Of a stretch of 54,510 bases of DNA, positions 40,109 through 47,905 are shown in pieces. A model generated the notes under the pieces. It was given only the letters and a program-made list of their open reading frames with translations, did no database searches and was not told the origin of the DNA. Location of the stretch: assembly GCF_001653565.1 (NCBI RefSeq), contig NZ_LYPB01000086.1, positions 25,246 through 79,755 on the forward strand, read 5' to 3'. The DNA comes from Paenibacillus oryzisoli. Lineage in GTDB: Bacteria; Bacillota; Bacilli; Paenibacillales; NBRC-103111. How positions within the stretch are numbered: position 1 is the first letter of the stretch; the number at the start of each line of letters is the position of its first letter. The position numbers were made by a program, and so were the translations under genes.

Positions 40109-41098
40109 ATGAGTTTTTTTAAACGATTGAAAGATAGTATTTCAGGTAAAGCTGAAGCGGTAACGAATAAATTTAAGGAAGGTTTAACGAAAACGCGGGA
40201 TGCGTTCGTGAATCGTGTCGATGATTTATTTAGCCGTCGCAAAAAAATTGATGAAGATTTCTACGAAGAGTTGGAAGAAATTCTAATTGGTGCGGATGTT
40301 GGTGTAAATACGGTACTGAAATTGATTGATGAGCTTCGTGCTGAGGTTAAAAAGCGTAAAATTGAAGATCCTGCCGAGCTGCAACCTATCCTTTCAGAAA
40401 AACTGATTGAGCTGTTAAAAGGGGATGCAGATGCCGGGCTGAACATTAATCCGAATGGCTTGACGGTTATCCTTTTCGTGGGTGTTAACGGTGTGGGGAA
40501 GACGACGACGATTGGCAAAATGGCTCACATGTTCAAAACGCAAGGGAAGAAGGTGCTGATGGCAGCTGGGGATACATTCCGGGCTGGCGCTATTGAGCAG
40601 CTTGAAACTTGGGGAGAGCGTGTAGGCGTTGATGTCATCAAGCAACAATCTGGTGCAGATCCTGCCGCTGTCATGTATGATGCTGTACAGGCGGCCAAAA
40701 CGCGAAATGTGGATATCCTTTTGTGCGATACAGCGGGTCGTCTGCAGAACAAAGTGAATCTGATGGAAGAGCTCAACAAAATTTATCGTGTAATCCAACG
40801 GGAAGTCCCAGATGCTCCTCATGAAGTCATTCTTGTGCTAGATGCTACGACAGGTCAAAATGCACTTAGCCAAGCTAAGTTATTCGGTGATAAAACAGGT
40901 TTGACCGGCTTGGTATTGTCCAAATTAGATGGAACAGCCAAAGGCGGAATCGTCGTGGCGATCCGTCAAGAGCTCTCATTACCTGTTAAGTTTGTAGGGC
41001 TCGGTGAGAAAATGGATGATCTTCAGGCATTTGATTCGGAGCAGTTTGTGCATGCGCTTTTTGGTAAGTGGATTGGTGAAAATACTGACAAGGTATAA
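40109..41098 (+). CDS. ftsY: Signal recognition particle receptor FtsY
   Basis: A 329-residue SRP GTPase of the short Gram-positive type with a small basic N-domain (SFFKRLKDSISGKAEA). G-domain motifs: GVNGVGKTTTIGK, CDTAGRLQNKVN, SKLDGTAKGG. It receives SRP-ribosome complexes at the membrane. Located 32 bases after smc. Confidence 0.97.
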   Translation: MSFFKRLKDSISGKAEAVTNKFKEGLTKTRDAFVNRVDDLFSRRKKIDEDFYEELEEILIGADVGVNTVLKLIDELRAEVKKRKIEDPAELQPILSEKLIELLKGDADAGLNINPNGLTVILFVGVNGVGKTTTIGKMAHMFKTQGKKVLMAAGDTFRAGAIEQLETWGERVGVDVIKQQSGADPAAVMYDAVQAAKTRNVDILLCDTAGRLQNKVNLMEELNKIYRVIQREVPDAPHEVILVLDATTGQNALSQAKLFGDKTGLTGLVLSKLDGTAKGGIVVAIRQELSLPVKFVGLGEKMDDLQAFDSEQFVHALFGKWIGENTDKV

Positions 41099-41101
41099 TG
41101 C

Positions 41102-41130
41102 TTGACAATCATCTTGGAATTCAGTATGAT
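41102..41130 (+). promoter_or_regulatory. Sigma-A promoter of ylxM-ffh
   Basis: Perfect TTGACA (41102-41107), 17-base spacer, TATGAT (41125-41130). It gives the SRP genes their own start point separate from smc-ftsY. Confidence 0.82.
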
Positions 41131-41179
41131 AGGTTCTGTTGTGCTGCTGTCAAGTGTGCAACCTTTACGGAGGTAGATT

Positions 41180-41530
41180 ATGACTGTCGATCCTATGTTG
41201 GAGAAAACGAATCGCATTAACCTGCTTTTTGATTTCTATGAACCATTGTTGACCGATAAGCAGCGAACATTTCTTGAACTGTACTTCCATGATGATTACT
41301 CCCTTGGGGAGATTGCTGAGAACTTCACGATCAGCCGCCAAGCGGTCTATGAGCATATCAAACGTGCGGAATTGACACTGCAGGAATATGAGAGTAAGTT
41401 AAAGCTGTTACATAAGCACGAACAACGCATGAAGCTGCGTCAGGACTTAGTTGTTGGGTTGAGTGATTGTGATCCAGCGCTAAAGAGGAAAGTGACAGAG
41501 CTTTTTGATACAATAGTAGGCATGGATTGA
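41180..41530 (+). CDS. ylxM: SRP-associated DNA-binding protein YlxM (UPF0122)
   Basis: A 116-residue helix-turn-helix protein (GEIAENFTISRQAVYEHIKR), always beside ffh in Firmicutes. In streptococci it binds SRP components and tunes SRP assembly; the DNA-binding role is unproven. GGAGGT lies before ATG 41180. Confidence 0.93.
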   Translation: MTVDPMLEKTNRINLLFDFYEPLLTDKQRTFLELYFHDDYSLGEIAENFTISRQAVYEHIKRAELTLQEYESKLKLLHKHEQRMKLRQDLVVGLSDCDPALKRKVTELFDTIVGMD

Positions 41531-41560
41531 AACCATAGTTAGAAGCAGGAGGTGAAGCGC

Positions 41561-42919
41561 ATGGCATTTGAAGGATTAGCAAACCGATTGCAGAATGTGT
41601 TCGGCAAGCTGAGAAGCAAAGGTAAGCTGACGGAAGAAGATGTAGGCGAAGCGCTTCGCGAAGTACGATTGGCACTGCTTGAAGCGGACGTTAACTTTAA
41701 AGTTGTGAAAGACTTTATTGCGAAGGTGAAAGAGCAAGCGATCGGACAAGAAGTTCTGAAATCTTTCACACCTGGCATGGTGGTTATCGATATCGTGAAC
41801 AAGGAGCTTACTGCCCTTATGGGAGGTACACAAAGTAAGCTAGCGCGTTCGAATCGACCGCCAACGGTTATTATGATGGCGGGTTTGCAAGGGGCTGGTA
41901 AAACGACGACCTCAGGCAAATTAGCTAAAATGTTAGTGAAACAGAATCACAGACCGCTTCTTGTTGCGTGTGACATTTATCGTCCCGCGGCGATTAAGCA
42001 ATTGGAAGTACTGGGTGAACAACTGAAGGTGCCGGTGTTCTCGTTAGGTGATAAAGTAAACCCTGTCGAGATTGCCAAAGCGGGTCTTCAACACGCGAAA
42101 GATAACGGCAACGACTACGTGATTATCGATACCGCAGGTCGCTTGCACATTGATGAAACCCTCATGGACGAGCTCAAGAATGTCCGTGAAGCTACGAGTC
42201 CAGATGAGATTTTGCTGGTTGTCGATGCCATGACGGGGCAAGATGCGGTTAATGTGGCAGAAAGCTTCCATGCGCAGCTTGAATTATCCGGTGTTGTGTT
42301 AACCAAACTAGATGGAGATACGCGCGGTGGTGCTGCGTTATCCGTCAAGGCGGTAACAGGCTGTCCGATTAAGTTCGTAGCCAGCGGTGAGAAAATGGAT
42401 GCTTTAGAACCATTCTATCCTGACCGTATGGCATCAAGGATTCTCGGCATGGGCGATATGCTCTCCTTAATCGAGAAGGCGCAAGCTGGTATTGATATGG
42501 ATAAGGCGAAAGAGATGGAGCGCAAGATGCGCAACGCCGAATTCACCTTCGAGGATTTCATTGAGCAGATGGAGCAAGTGAAGAAGATGGGGCCTCTTGA
42601 CCAAATTCTTGATATGCTGCCGGGAGCGAACAAGATTAAAGGCATGAAAGATATGAAGGTTGATGAGAAGCAAATGGCACGTGTTGAAGCCATTGTGAAG
42701 TCGATGACGACCGAAGAGAAGCGTAAACCTGAGTTGCTGAATGCGAATCGTCGCAAACGGATTGCAGCAGGTAGTGGAAATTCGGTGCAGGAAGTCAACC
42801 GTTTTATCAAGCAATTCGATGATATGCGCAAGATGATGAAGCAGTTCTCGGGTATGATGGGACCGAAAGGTGCCAAAGGCATGAAGAAGTTAGGCAAGGG
42901 ATTCAAATTTCCCTTTTAA
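41561..42919 (+). CDS. ffh: Signal recognition particle protein Ffh (SRP54)
   Basis: A 452-residue SRP GTPase. N domain at the start (FEGLANRLQNVFGKL), G domain with GLQGAGKTTTSGKLA, IDTAGRLHID and TKLDGDTRGG, and a Met-rich M domain (from about residue 320) ending in MRKMMKQFSGMMG and GFKFPF, which binds SRP RNA and signal sequences. ATG 41561 with AGGAGGTGA is preferred over the TTG frame at 41552. Confidence 0.97.
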   Translation: MAFEGLANRLQNVFGKLRSKGKLTEEDVGEALREVRLALLEADVNFKVVKDFIAKVKEQAIGQEVLKSFTPGMVVIDIVNKELTALMGGTQSKLARSNRPPTVIMMAGLQGAGKTTTSGKLAKMLVKQNHRPLLVACDIYRPAAIKQLEVLGEQLKVPVFSLGDKVNPVEIAKAGLQHAKDNGNDYVIIDTAGRLHIDETLMDELKNVREATSPDEILLVVDAMTGQDAVNVAESFHAQLELSGVVLTKLDGDTRGGAALSVKAVTGCPIKFVASGEKMDALEPFYPDRMASRILGMGDMLSLIEKAQAGIDMDKAKEMERKMRNAEFTFEDFIEQMEQVKKMGPLDQILDMLPGANKIKGMKDMKVDEKQMARVEAIVKSMTTEEKRKPELLNANRRKRIAAGSGNSVQEVNRFIKQFDDMRKMMKQFSGMMGPKGAKGMKKLGKGFKFPF

Positions 42920-42956
42920 ATAATGGTGTTTATTCTAAGTAGGAGGTGATTTTTCA

Positions 42957-43229
42957 ATGGCAGTACGTATTCGTCTTAAACGTGTAGGCGCTCATAAAGC
43001 TCCTTTCTACCGTGTCGTGGTTTCGGATTCCCGTTCCCCGCGTGATGGTCGTTTTATCGAAGAAATCGGTACTTATAATCCAATTGCTGAACCAGCAGCT
43101 GTGGTTCTTGATGAGGAAAAAGCGCTTAAATGGCTTCAAACTGGCGCTCAACCGTCCGATACAGTTCGCAGCCTGTTCTCAAAAGCAGGTTTGATGACTA
43201 AGTTTCACGAGCTGAAATTACAGAAGTAA
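42957..43229 (+). CDS. rpsP: 30S ribosomal protein S16
   Basis: A 90-residue protein with the family start AVRIRLKRVGAHKAPFYRVV and DSRSPRDGRFIEEIGTYNP. AGGAGGTG lies 9 bases upstream. It binds 16S rRNA early in 30S assembly. Confidence 0.97.
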   Translation: MAVRIRLKRVGAHKAPFYRVVVSDSRSPRDGRFIEEIGTYNPIAEPAAVVLDEEKALKWLQTGAQPSDTVRSLFSKAGLMTKFHELKLQK

Positions 43230-43239
43230 TCGTCCTGGA

Positions 43240-43349
43240 ATAACGATGTCCTCAACCAGGACATTGTTATGGAAGCCTCGAAATTGGTGCAACCAATTTG
43301 AGGGTCTTCCTCGACAGTTCATCAACTGATGGTGCCGCAGCATGCGGCA
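43240..43349 (+). other. Three consecutive hairpins between rpsP and khpA
   Basis: Hairpin 1: ATAACGATGTCCT/AGGACATTGTTAT (43240-43270, one G-T). An alternative CCTGG/CCAGG pairing (43234-43260) overlaps it. Hairpin 2: GGAAG-CCTC-AAATTGG with CCAATTT-GAGG-CTTCC (43271-43310). Hairpin 3: TGCCGC/GCGGCA (43333-43349). None has a T run, so these are probably processing, stability or regulatory structures in the operon mRNA. Confidence 0.6.
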
Positions 43350-43380
43350 GCATATCTGTTATCTTTCGGAGGGTGGGTTC

Positions 43381-43611
43381 ATGAAGGATCTTATCACCGT
43401 TATTGCTAAGGCTCTTGTCGATCATCCGGAAGAGGTACGTGTCGCTGTGGTGGAGAAAGAGGACAAGATCGAGTACAGGCTTTCTGTTCATCCCGACGAT
43501 GTCGGTAAAGTGATTGGCAAGCAAGGCAAGATTGCGAAATCGCTCCGAACGGTTGTCACGTCTGCAGCTGTGAAAGAAACGAAACGGGTAGCCGTTGAAA
43601 TCGTTTCATAA
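43381..43611 (+). CDS. khpA: KH-domain RNA-binding protein KhpA (YlqC)
   Basis: A 76-residue single KH domain with the GxxG loop GKQGKI (VIGKQGKIAKSLRTVV). KhpA works with KhpB as a broad RNA chaperone affecting cell division and envelope genes in Gram-positives. ATG 43381 is preceded by GGAGGGTGG; the upstream in-frame extension from 43342 lies in the hairpin region and is unlikely. In B. subtilis ylqD follows; here rimM follows directly. Confidence 0.95.
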   Translation: MKDLITVIAKALVDHPEEVRVAVVEKEDKIEYRLSVHPDDVGKVIGKQGKIAKSLRTVVTSAAVKETKRVAVEIVS

Positions 43612-43618
43612 GAAATGA

Positions 43619-43646
43619 GGTTAGGATTCAATTCCTAGCCTTTTTT
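43619..43646 (+). terminator. Intrinsic terminator between khpA and rimM
   Basis: GGTTAGGA (43619-43626) pairs with TCCTAGCC (43633-43640) and six T follow. It separates rpsP-khpA from rimM-trmD. Confidence 0.8.
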
Positions 43647-43670
43647 CGCATATGAAAAGAAGGTAATTTA

Positions 43671-43697
43671 ATGTGGAGGTTGGGCAAGCGCATATGA
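43671..43697 (+). other. Eight-residue leader ORF coupled to rimM
   Basis: ATG 43671, with AAGGTA about 7 bases upstream, opens MWRLGKRI and stops with TGA at 43695, overlapping the rimM ATG as ATGA. rimM has its own GGAGG but 14-15 bases away, so coupled re-initiation is plausible. The in-frame GTG at 43673 is an alternative rimM start using the same site. Confidence 0.35.
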
Positions 43698-44209
43698 CGG
43701 AGAAACTAGTGACGGTTGGGAAAGTCGTGAATAGCCACGGGATACGTGGAGAGTTAAAGATTGTGCCTGAAACGGATTTTCCCGAGCGGTTCGATGTGGG
43801 GAATTCATTAATTATTGTAGATTCTCAAAATAAGCAAACGCCGGTGACAGTGAAAACGTCCCGCTTACATAAAAACGTATTTATTGTCTTATTCAGTCAA
43901 TTCTCGAACATTAATGATGTTGAGAAATTTAAAGGTTCGCTGCTGAAGATAGAGGCTAAGGATCAACAGCCGCTAGAAGAGGGAGAGTATTATTACCACG
44001 AAATCATCGGCTGTAAGGTCGTTACAGAAGATGAGCAAGAGCTGGGGCTGATCTCTGAGATACTAACGCCAGGAGCAAACGATGTCTGGGTGGTATCTTT
44101 ACCGAAGGGCAAGCAGCTATTACTTCCTGTGATCGATGAAGTCATACTAAAAGTCGATATTCCAAACAAAACAATTCGGATTCATTTGATGGAAGGGTTA
44201 TTGGAATGA
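43694..44209 (+). CDS. rimM: Ribosome maturation factor RimM
   Basis: A 171-residue protein from ATG 43694, matching family starts (VTVGKVVNSHGIRGELKI); GTG 43673 would add seven residues. Two domains: RimM N barrel and a PRC-barrel (YYYHEIIGCKVV then PGANDVWVV). It binds S19 and helps 30S head maturation. ATGA overlap with trmD. Confidence 0.96.
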   Translation: MTEKLVTVGKVVNSHGIRGELKIVPETDFPERFDVGNSLIIVDSQNKQTPVTVKTSRLHKNVFIVLFSQFSNINDVEKFKGSLLKIEAKDQQPLEEGEYYYHEIIGCKVVTEDEQELGLISEILTPGANDVWVVSLPKGKQLLLPVIDEVILKVDIPNKTIRIHLMEGLLE

Positions 44210-44970
44210 GAGTGGATGTCTTAACCTTATTCCCAGAAATGTTTGAGGGAGTATTCTCTTCAAGTATTTTAGGGAAGGCACGTGAGAAAGGAATCGTTTC
44301 GCTGAGCACGGTTAATTTCCGTGATTATTCCACGAACAAGCACAATACAGTTGACGATTACCCATACGGTGGCGGCGGGGGCATGGTGCTGAAGCCAGAA
44401 CCGATTTTTGGTGCTGTCGAAGATTTGCCTACGCATCAAACCGCTGAAGGAGTTGTTGTAAAGCCGCGCGTCATCCTTTTATGCCCACAAGGAGAGACCT
44501 TCACTCAGAAGAAAGCGGAAGAACTAGCTGGCGAAGAGCATCTTGTATTCATTTGTGGTCATTATGAGGGTTATGATGAACGGATTAGACAGTACCTAGT
44601 GACGGACGAGCTATCCGTTGGTGATTATGTACTAACCGGCGGTGAAATACCCGCTATGGTCATTATAGACAGCGTAGTGAGACTTCTACCTGGGGTACTC
44701 GGGAATGAGATGTCTGCAGTGACAGATTCTTTCTCGACGGGACTACTGGAGTATCCGCATTACACACGTCCCGCGAAGTTCAGAGATTGGGAAGTTCCCG
44801 AAATGCTTCTGTCAGGTCACCATGCCAATGTGAAGAAATGGCGGAACAAAGAGTCGCTCATTCGAACCTTGGAACGTCGGCCAGATTTGCTTGAGGGCAG
44901 AGTCTTGTCCAAAGAGGAAAAGTTATGGGTGGCAGAATGGAAAAAAGAAAAACAAGAACAAAATAATTAG
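44206..44970 (+). CDS. trmD: tRNA (guanine37-N1)-methyltransferase
   Basis: A 254-residue SPOUT knotted methyltransferase. MRVDVLTLFPEMFEGVFSSS starts it; YPYGGGGGMVLKPEP and VFICGHYEGYDERI, with SVGDYVLTGGE, form the SAM-binding knot. It makes m1G37 in tRNA and prevents frameshifting. Confidence 0.97.
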   Translation: MRVDVLTLFPEMFEGVFSSSILGKAREKGIVSLSTVNFRDYSTNKHNTVDDYPYGGGGGMVLKPEPIFGAVEDLPTHQTAEGVVVKPRVILLCPQGETFTQKKAEELAGEEHLVFICGHYEGYDERIRQYLVTDELSVGDYVLTGGEIPAMVIIDSVVRLLPGVLGNEMSAVTDSFSTGLLEYPHYTRPAKFRDWEVPEMLLSGHHANVKKWRNKESLIRTLERRPDLLEGRVLSKEEKLWVAEWKKEKQEQNN

Positions 44971-44984
44971 GTCTATACAATCTT

Positions 44985-45132
44985 CTCTATTGAATTAATC
45001 TTGGGACTATGATATTATATATTCTGTTGTGAATTTTTCAACAGTTTGAGTCTGGTGGTCCTCTACGCATAACAACTAAGATATACTGACTATTAGCGGA
45101 ATGAACACCTGTGTGGAAGGAGGGAGTCAACT
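44985..45132 (+). ncRNA. Probable L19 (rplS) leader RNA
   Basis: A 160-base untranslated gap precedes rplS. It contains TTGAAT-like and TATATT promoter-like elements near 44982-45016, then a region ending AGCGGAATGAACACCTGTG just before GGAAGGAGG. This position and the conserved-looking end resemble the L19 leader described in Bacillus, which mediates feedback by L19. A short CTAA/TTAG pairing (45075-45099) is visible, but I cannot confirm the full structure. Confidence 0.4.
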
Positions 45133-45474
45133 ATGAATCTTATTCAAGAGATTACGAAAGAGCAACTCCGTACGGATATTCCTAATTTCCGTCCAGGAGA
45201 CACACTTAAAGTACACGTAAAAGTTATCGAGGGTACACGTGAGCGTATTCAGCTGTTCGAAGGTGTTGTTATTAAACGCCACGGCGGTGGAATCAGCGAA
45301 ACGTTTACAGTTCGTAAAATTTCTTACGGTGTGGGTGTGGAAAGAACTTTCCCATTCCATTCTCCGAAGATTGACAAGATTGAAGTGGCTCGCCGTGGTA
45401 AAGTTCGTCGTGCGAAACTTTATTACTTGCGTGGTCTTCGCGGTAAAGCAGCAAGAATTAAAGAAATTCGATAG
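45133..45474 (+). CDS. rplS: 50S ribosomal protein L19
   Basis: A 113-residue protein with FRPGDTLKVHVKVIEGTRER, GVVIKRHGGGISETFTVRK and FPFHSPKIDKIEV, all family hallmarks. It lies at the 30S-50S interface. GGAAGGAGG precedes the ATG. Confidence 0.97.
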   Translation: MNLIQEITKEQLRTDIPNFRPGDTLKVHVKVIEGTRERIQLFEGVVIKRHGGGISETFTVRKISYGVGVERTFPFHSPKIDKIEVARRGKVRRAKLYYLRGLRGKAARIKEIR

Positions 45475-45481
45475 TAAAATG

Positions 45482-45510
45482 GGGGGCTTGTTCAGTCAAG
45501 TCTCCTTTTC
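45482..45510 (+). terminator. Intrinsic terminator after rplS
   Basis: GGGGGCTTG (45482-45490) pairs with CAAGTCTCC (45497-45505) allowing G-T pairs, followed by TTTTC. Confidence 0.6.
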
Positions 45511-45575
45511 ATTTTTTCTGTACATAATAGGACATAATAGAGATCATACCAAAACTGGAAGAGAGGCCGTCAGTG

Positions 45576-46187
45576 ATGGAACATAACGATCAAATGCAAC
45601 CCAATCAGCCGATCAGTGCTACTCCAGCAAAGACCGTGCAAACAAAAAGTGAAACGTGGGAATGGATTAAAGCGCTAGTAATTGCAGGAGTACTTGTTAT
45701 TATTATTCGTTGGTTCCTCTTCTCCCCATTTATTGTTGATGGAGATTCGATGCATCCGAATTTCTTTACGGGAGAGCGATTGATTGTCAATAAAATTGTG
45801 TACGATATTCGTGATCCGAAACGAGGCGAAGTCATCGTTTTCCACGCACCTGAAGGCAAAGATTATATTAAGCGTGTTATCGCCCTGCCTGGAGAAACTG
45901 TGAAGGTAGTTGGGGACAAGGTGTACATTAACGGTGAAGAACTGGCTCAACCTTTTATTCAAGAGGCGATTGATCAAGCTGTTAAAGAAGGCCACCCTTA
46001 CAACACATTGTTGGATTTCCCAGAAACGAAAGTGCCTGAAGGCCAGATTTTTGCCATGGGTGATAATCGTCCGAATTCCAAAGATAGTCGTACGAAAAGT
46101 GTTGGCTTTGTGCCATATAATAAAATTGTAGGCCGTGCAGAAGTGATTTTCTGGCCGGTGAAGAAAATTAGTTTCATACATTTTTGA
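45576..46187 (+). CDS. lepB: Signal peptidase I
   Basis: A 203-residue type I signal peptidase with a single N-terminal helix (ALVIAGVLVIIIRWFLF). The Ser/Lys dyad is Ser58 in GDSMHPN and Lys99 in DYIKRVIALPGE; GDNRPNSKDSR is the C-terminal conserved box. It cleaves Sec and Tat signal peptides outside the membrane. GTG 45573 is an equally possible start. Confidence 0.95.
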   Translation: MEHNDQMQPNQPISATPAKTVQTKSETWEWIKALVIAGVLVIIIRWFLFSPFIVDGDSMHPNFFTGERLIVNKIVYDIRDPKRGEVIVFHAPEGKDYIKRVIALPGETVKVVGDKVYINGEELAQPFIQEAIDQAVKEGHPYNTLLDFPETKVPEGQIFAMGDNRPNSKDSRTKSVGFVPYNKIVGRAEVIFWPVKKISFIHF

Positions 46188-46198
46188 GGTGAAGAGAA

Positions 46199-47062
46199 AT
46201 GACCATTCAATGGTTTCCCGGTCACATGACCAAGGCTCGCAGACAGATCGAGGAAAAGCTTAAGCTGATTGACGTCGTGATTGAGCTCTTGGATGCCCGA
46301 ATCCCGCTATCCAGCCGGAACCCGATGGTTGATGAGATTTTGAAAGGCAAGCCGCGTCTGGTATTGCTTAATAAGAACGATCTGGCTGACCCGCAAGTAA
46401 CCGCAGAATGGGTTAAATATTTTGGAGATCAAGGTTTACCTGCCCTACCAATTGATGCTGCAAACGGAACGCATGTCAAAGAGATTCTGCCGCGGGTGAA
46501 ACAACTTTGGGCTCATAAAATTGAGACAATGCTGCGTAAAGGCATTAATCCCCGTGCAATTAGAGCGCTCATAGTGGGGATTCCGAATGTGGGTAAGTCC
46601 ACACTTATTAATCAATTGGCTGGTAAGAAGATTGCTGCGACGGGTGATAAGCCAGGTGTGACCAAAGGTCAGCAATGGATTAAGGTTGGCACTGAGATGG
46701 ATTTGCTTGATACACCAGGGATTTTGTGGCCCAAATTTGAAGATCAACTGGTTGGTATGCGTTTGGCGGCGACTGGAGCTATCAAGGAAGAGCTTCTGCA
46801 TTTAGATGAAGTAGCCCTGTTTACTATTAAATATATGGTTCAGCATTATGGAGCTGGTATTCAGGAACGATTTGGTGTTCAGGAACTGCCAGAAGATATG
46901 GATAACATTCAAGAAATGGTGAAGGTCATGGAAGCGATTGGGCGTAAGCGCGGCGCTATTGTAAGTGGGGGGAAAGTCGATCTGGACAAAGCTTCCCTCA
47001 TTATTATTCGTGATCTGAGAGCAGGCAAAATGGGCCGTATCTCACTTGAAAAACCCTATTGA
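46199..47062 (+). CDS. rbgA: Ribosome biogenesis GTPase RbgA (YlqF)
   Basis: A 287-residue circularly permuted GTPase: the G4 motif NKNDLAD comes first, then G1 GIPNVGKSTLINQL and G3 DTPGILWPKFE. IQWFPGHMTKARRQIEE is the diagnostic N-terminus. It is essential in B. subtilis for the last steps of 50S assembly. Located 11 bases after lepB. Confidence 0.97.
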   Translation: MTIQWFPGHMTKARRQIEEKLKLIDVVIELLDARIPLSSRNPMVDEILKGKPRLVLLNKNDLADPQVTAEWVKYFGDQGLPALPIDAANGTHVKEILPRVKQLWAHKIETMLRKGINPRAIRALIVGIPNVGKSTLINQLAGKKIAATGDKPGVTKGQQWIKVGTEMDLLDTPGILWPKFEDQLVGMRLAATGAIKEELLHLDEVALFTIKYMVQHYGAGIQERFGVQELPEDMDNIQEMVKVMEAIGRKRGAIVSGGKVDLDKASLIIIRDLRAGKMGRISLEKPY

Positions 47063-47079
47063 TGAGATGAATCAGGAAG

Positions 47080-47108
47080 AACCTGGGGCTAAGCCTTGGG
47101 TTTTTCTT
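47080..47108 (+). terminator. Intrinsic terminator after rbgA
   Basis: AACCTGGGGC (47080-47089) pairs with GCCTTGGGTT (47093-47102) using G-T pairs, followed by TTTCTTTG. Confidence 0.7.
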
Positions 47109-47197
47109 TGTGTATAGGTATAAAATTGAAAAAAATGGGTGTGGCTTGACGAAGTGTCGATCTTATATAATGAAGGCACAGGAAAGGGGCATAACAG

Positions 47198-47845
47198 GTG
47201 CTAGATCATGAGAAAGACATATGGTTACAAGGTTTTACTGCGATAGCGGGTATTGATGAAGTTGGGCGTGGATGTTTGTTTGGAGATGTCGTGGCTGCGG
47301 CTGTTATACTTCCCATGGGACATGTTCTTGAAGGAGTTAATGATTCCAAGAAATTATCGGAGAAGAAACGAGAACTGCTTTATGATCAAATCATGAATGA
47401 GGCAATTTCGGTGGGGATTGGCATTGTTGATGTGGAAGGTATAGAAATTTGGAATATTAAACAAGCATCAAGACTTGCTATGAAGCAAGCAGTAGAGAAA
47501 CTGCATCAAGTACCGGACTATTTACTGGTTGATGCTGAAAATGTGGACATAGATCTACCTCAATCGGCCATTATTCACGGGGATGCGTTAAGTCAATCCA
47601 TTGCGGCTGCTTCCATTATCGCCAAAGTAACCAGAGATCGCATGTGTGCGGAATGGGACGAGTTCTATCCAGAATACGGGATTGCGGTACATAAGGGGTA
47701 TGCAACTAAACATCATCGGGAGATGCTCTTGAAATACGGGCCGACGCCTCTGCATAGGAAATTATTTATTCGTAAAATTATGGCGCAGCTGGATGTGCAA
47801 GAGAATGAAGTGCAGACGGAACAACTGCTCTTTGATTTCATATAA
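47198..47845 (+). CDS. rnhB: Ribonuclease HII
   Basis: A 215-residue nuclease starting at GTG 47198 with AAAGGGG 8 bases upstream. IAGIDEVGRGCLFGDVVAAA holds the first catalytic Asp/Glu, DSKKLSEKKRE follows, and LVDAENV is the later acidic site. It removes RNA primers and single ribonucleotides from DNA. TTGACG (47146) and TATAAT (47166) lie upstream but only 14 bases apart, so they do not form a normal promoter. Confidence 0.96.
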   Translation: MLDHEKDIWLQGFTAIAGIDEVGRGCLFGDVVAAAVILPMGHVLEGVNDSKKLSEKKRELLYDQIMNEAISVGIGIVDVEGIEIWNIKQASRLAMKQAVEKLHQVPDYLLVDAENVDIDLPQSAIIHGDALSQSIAAASIIAKVTRDRMCAEWDEFYPEYGIAVHKGYATKHHREMLLKYGPTPLHRKLFIRKIMAQLDVQENEVQTEQLLFDFI

Positions 47846-47905
47846 CGAAATAGGCTGAAGACGCCGATAATATACATACGTGTAATCAGATTTGAGGTGA
47901 GCTGT

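Noticed and set aside
47146..47171. TTGACG plus TATAAT as a promoter for rnhB
   Set aside because: The spacer is only 14 bases, too short for a normal sigma-A promoter; kept as a remark only.
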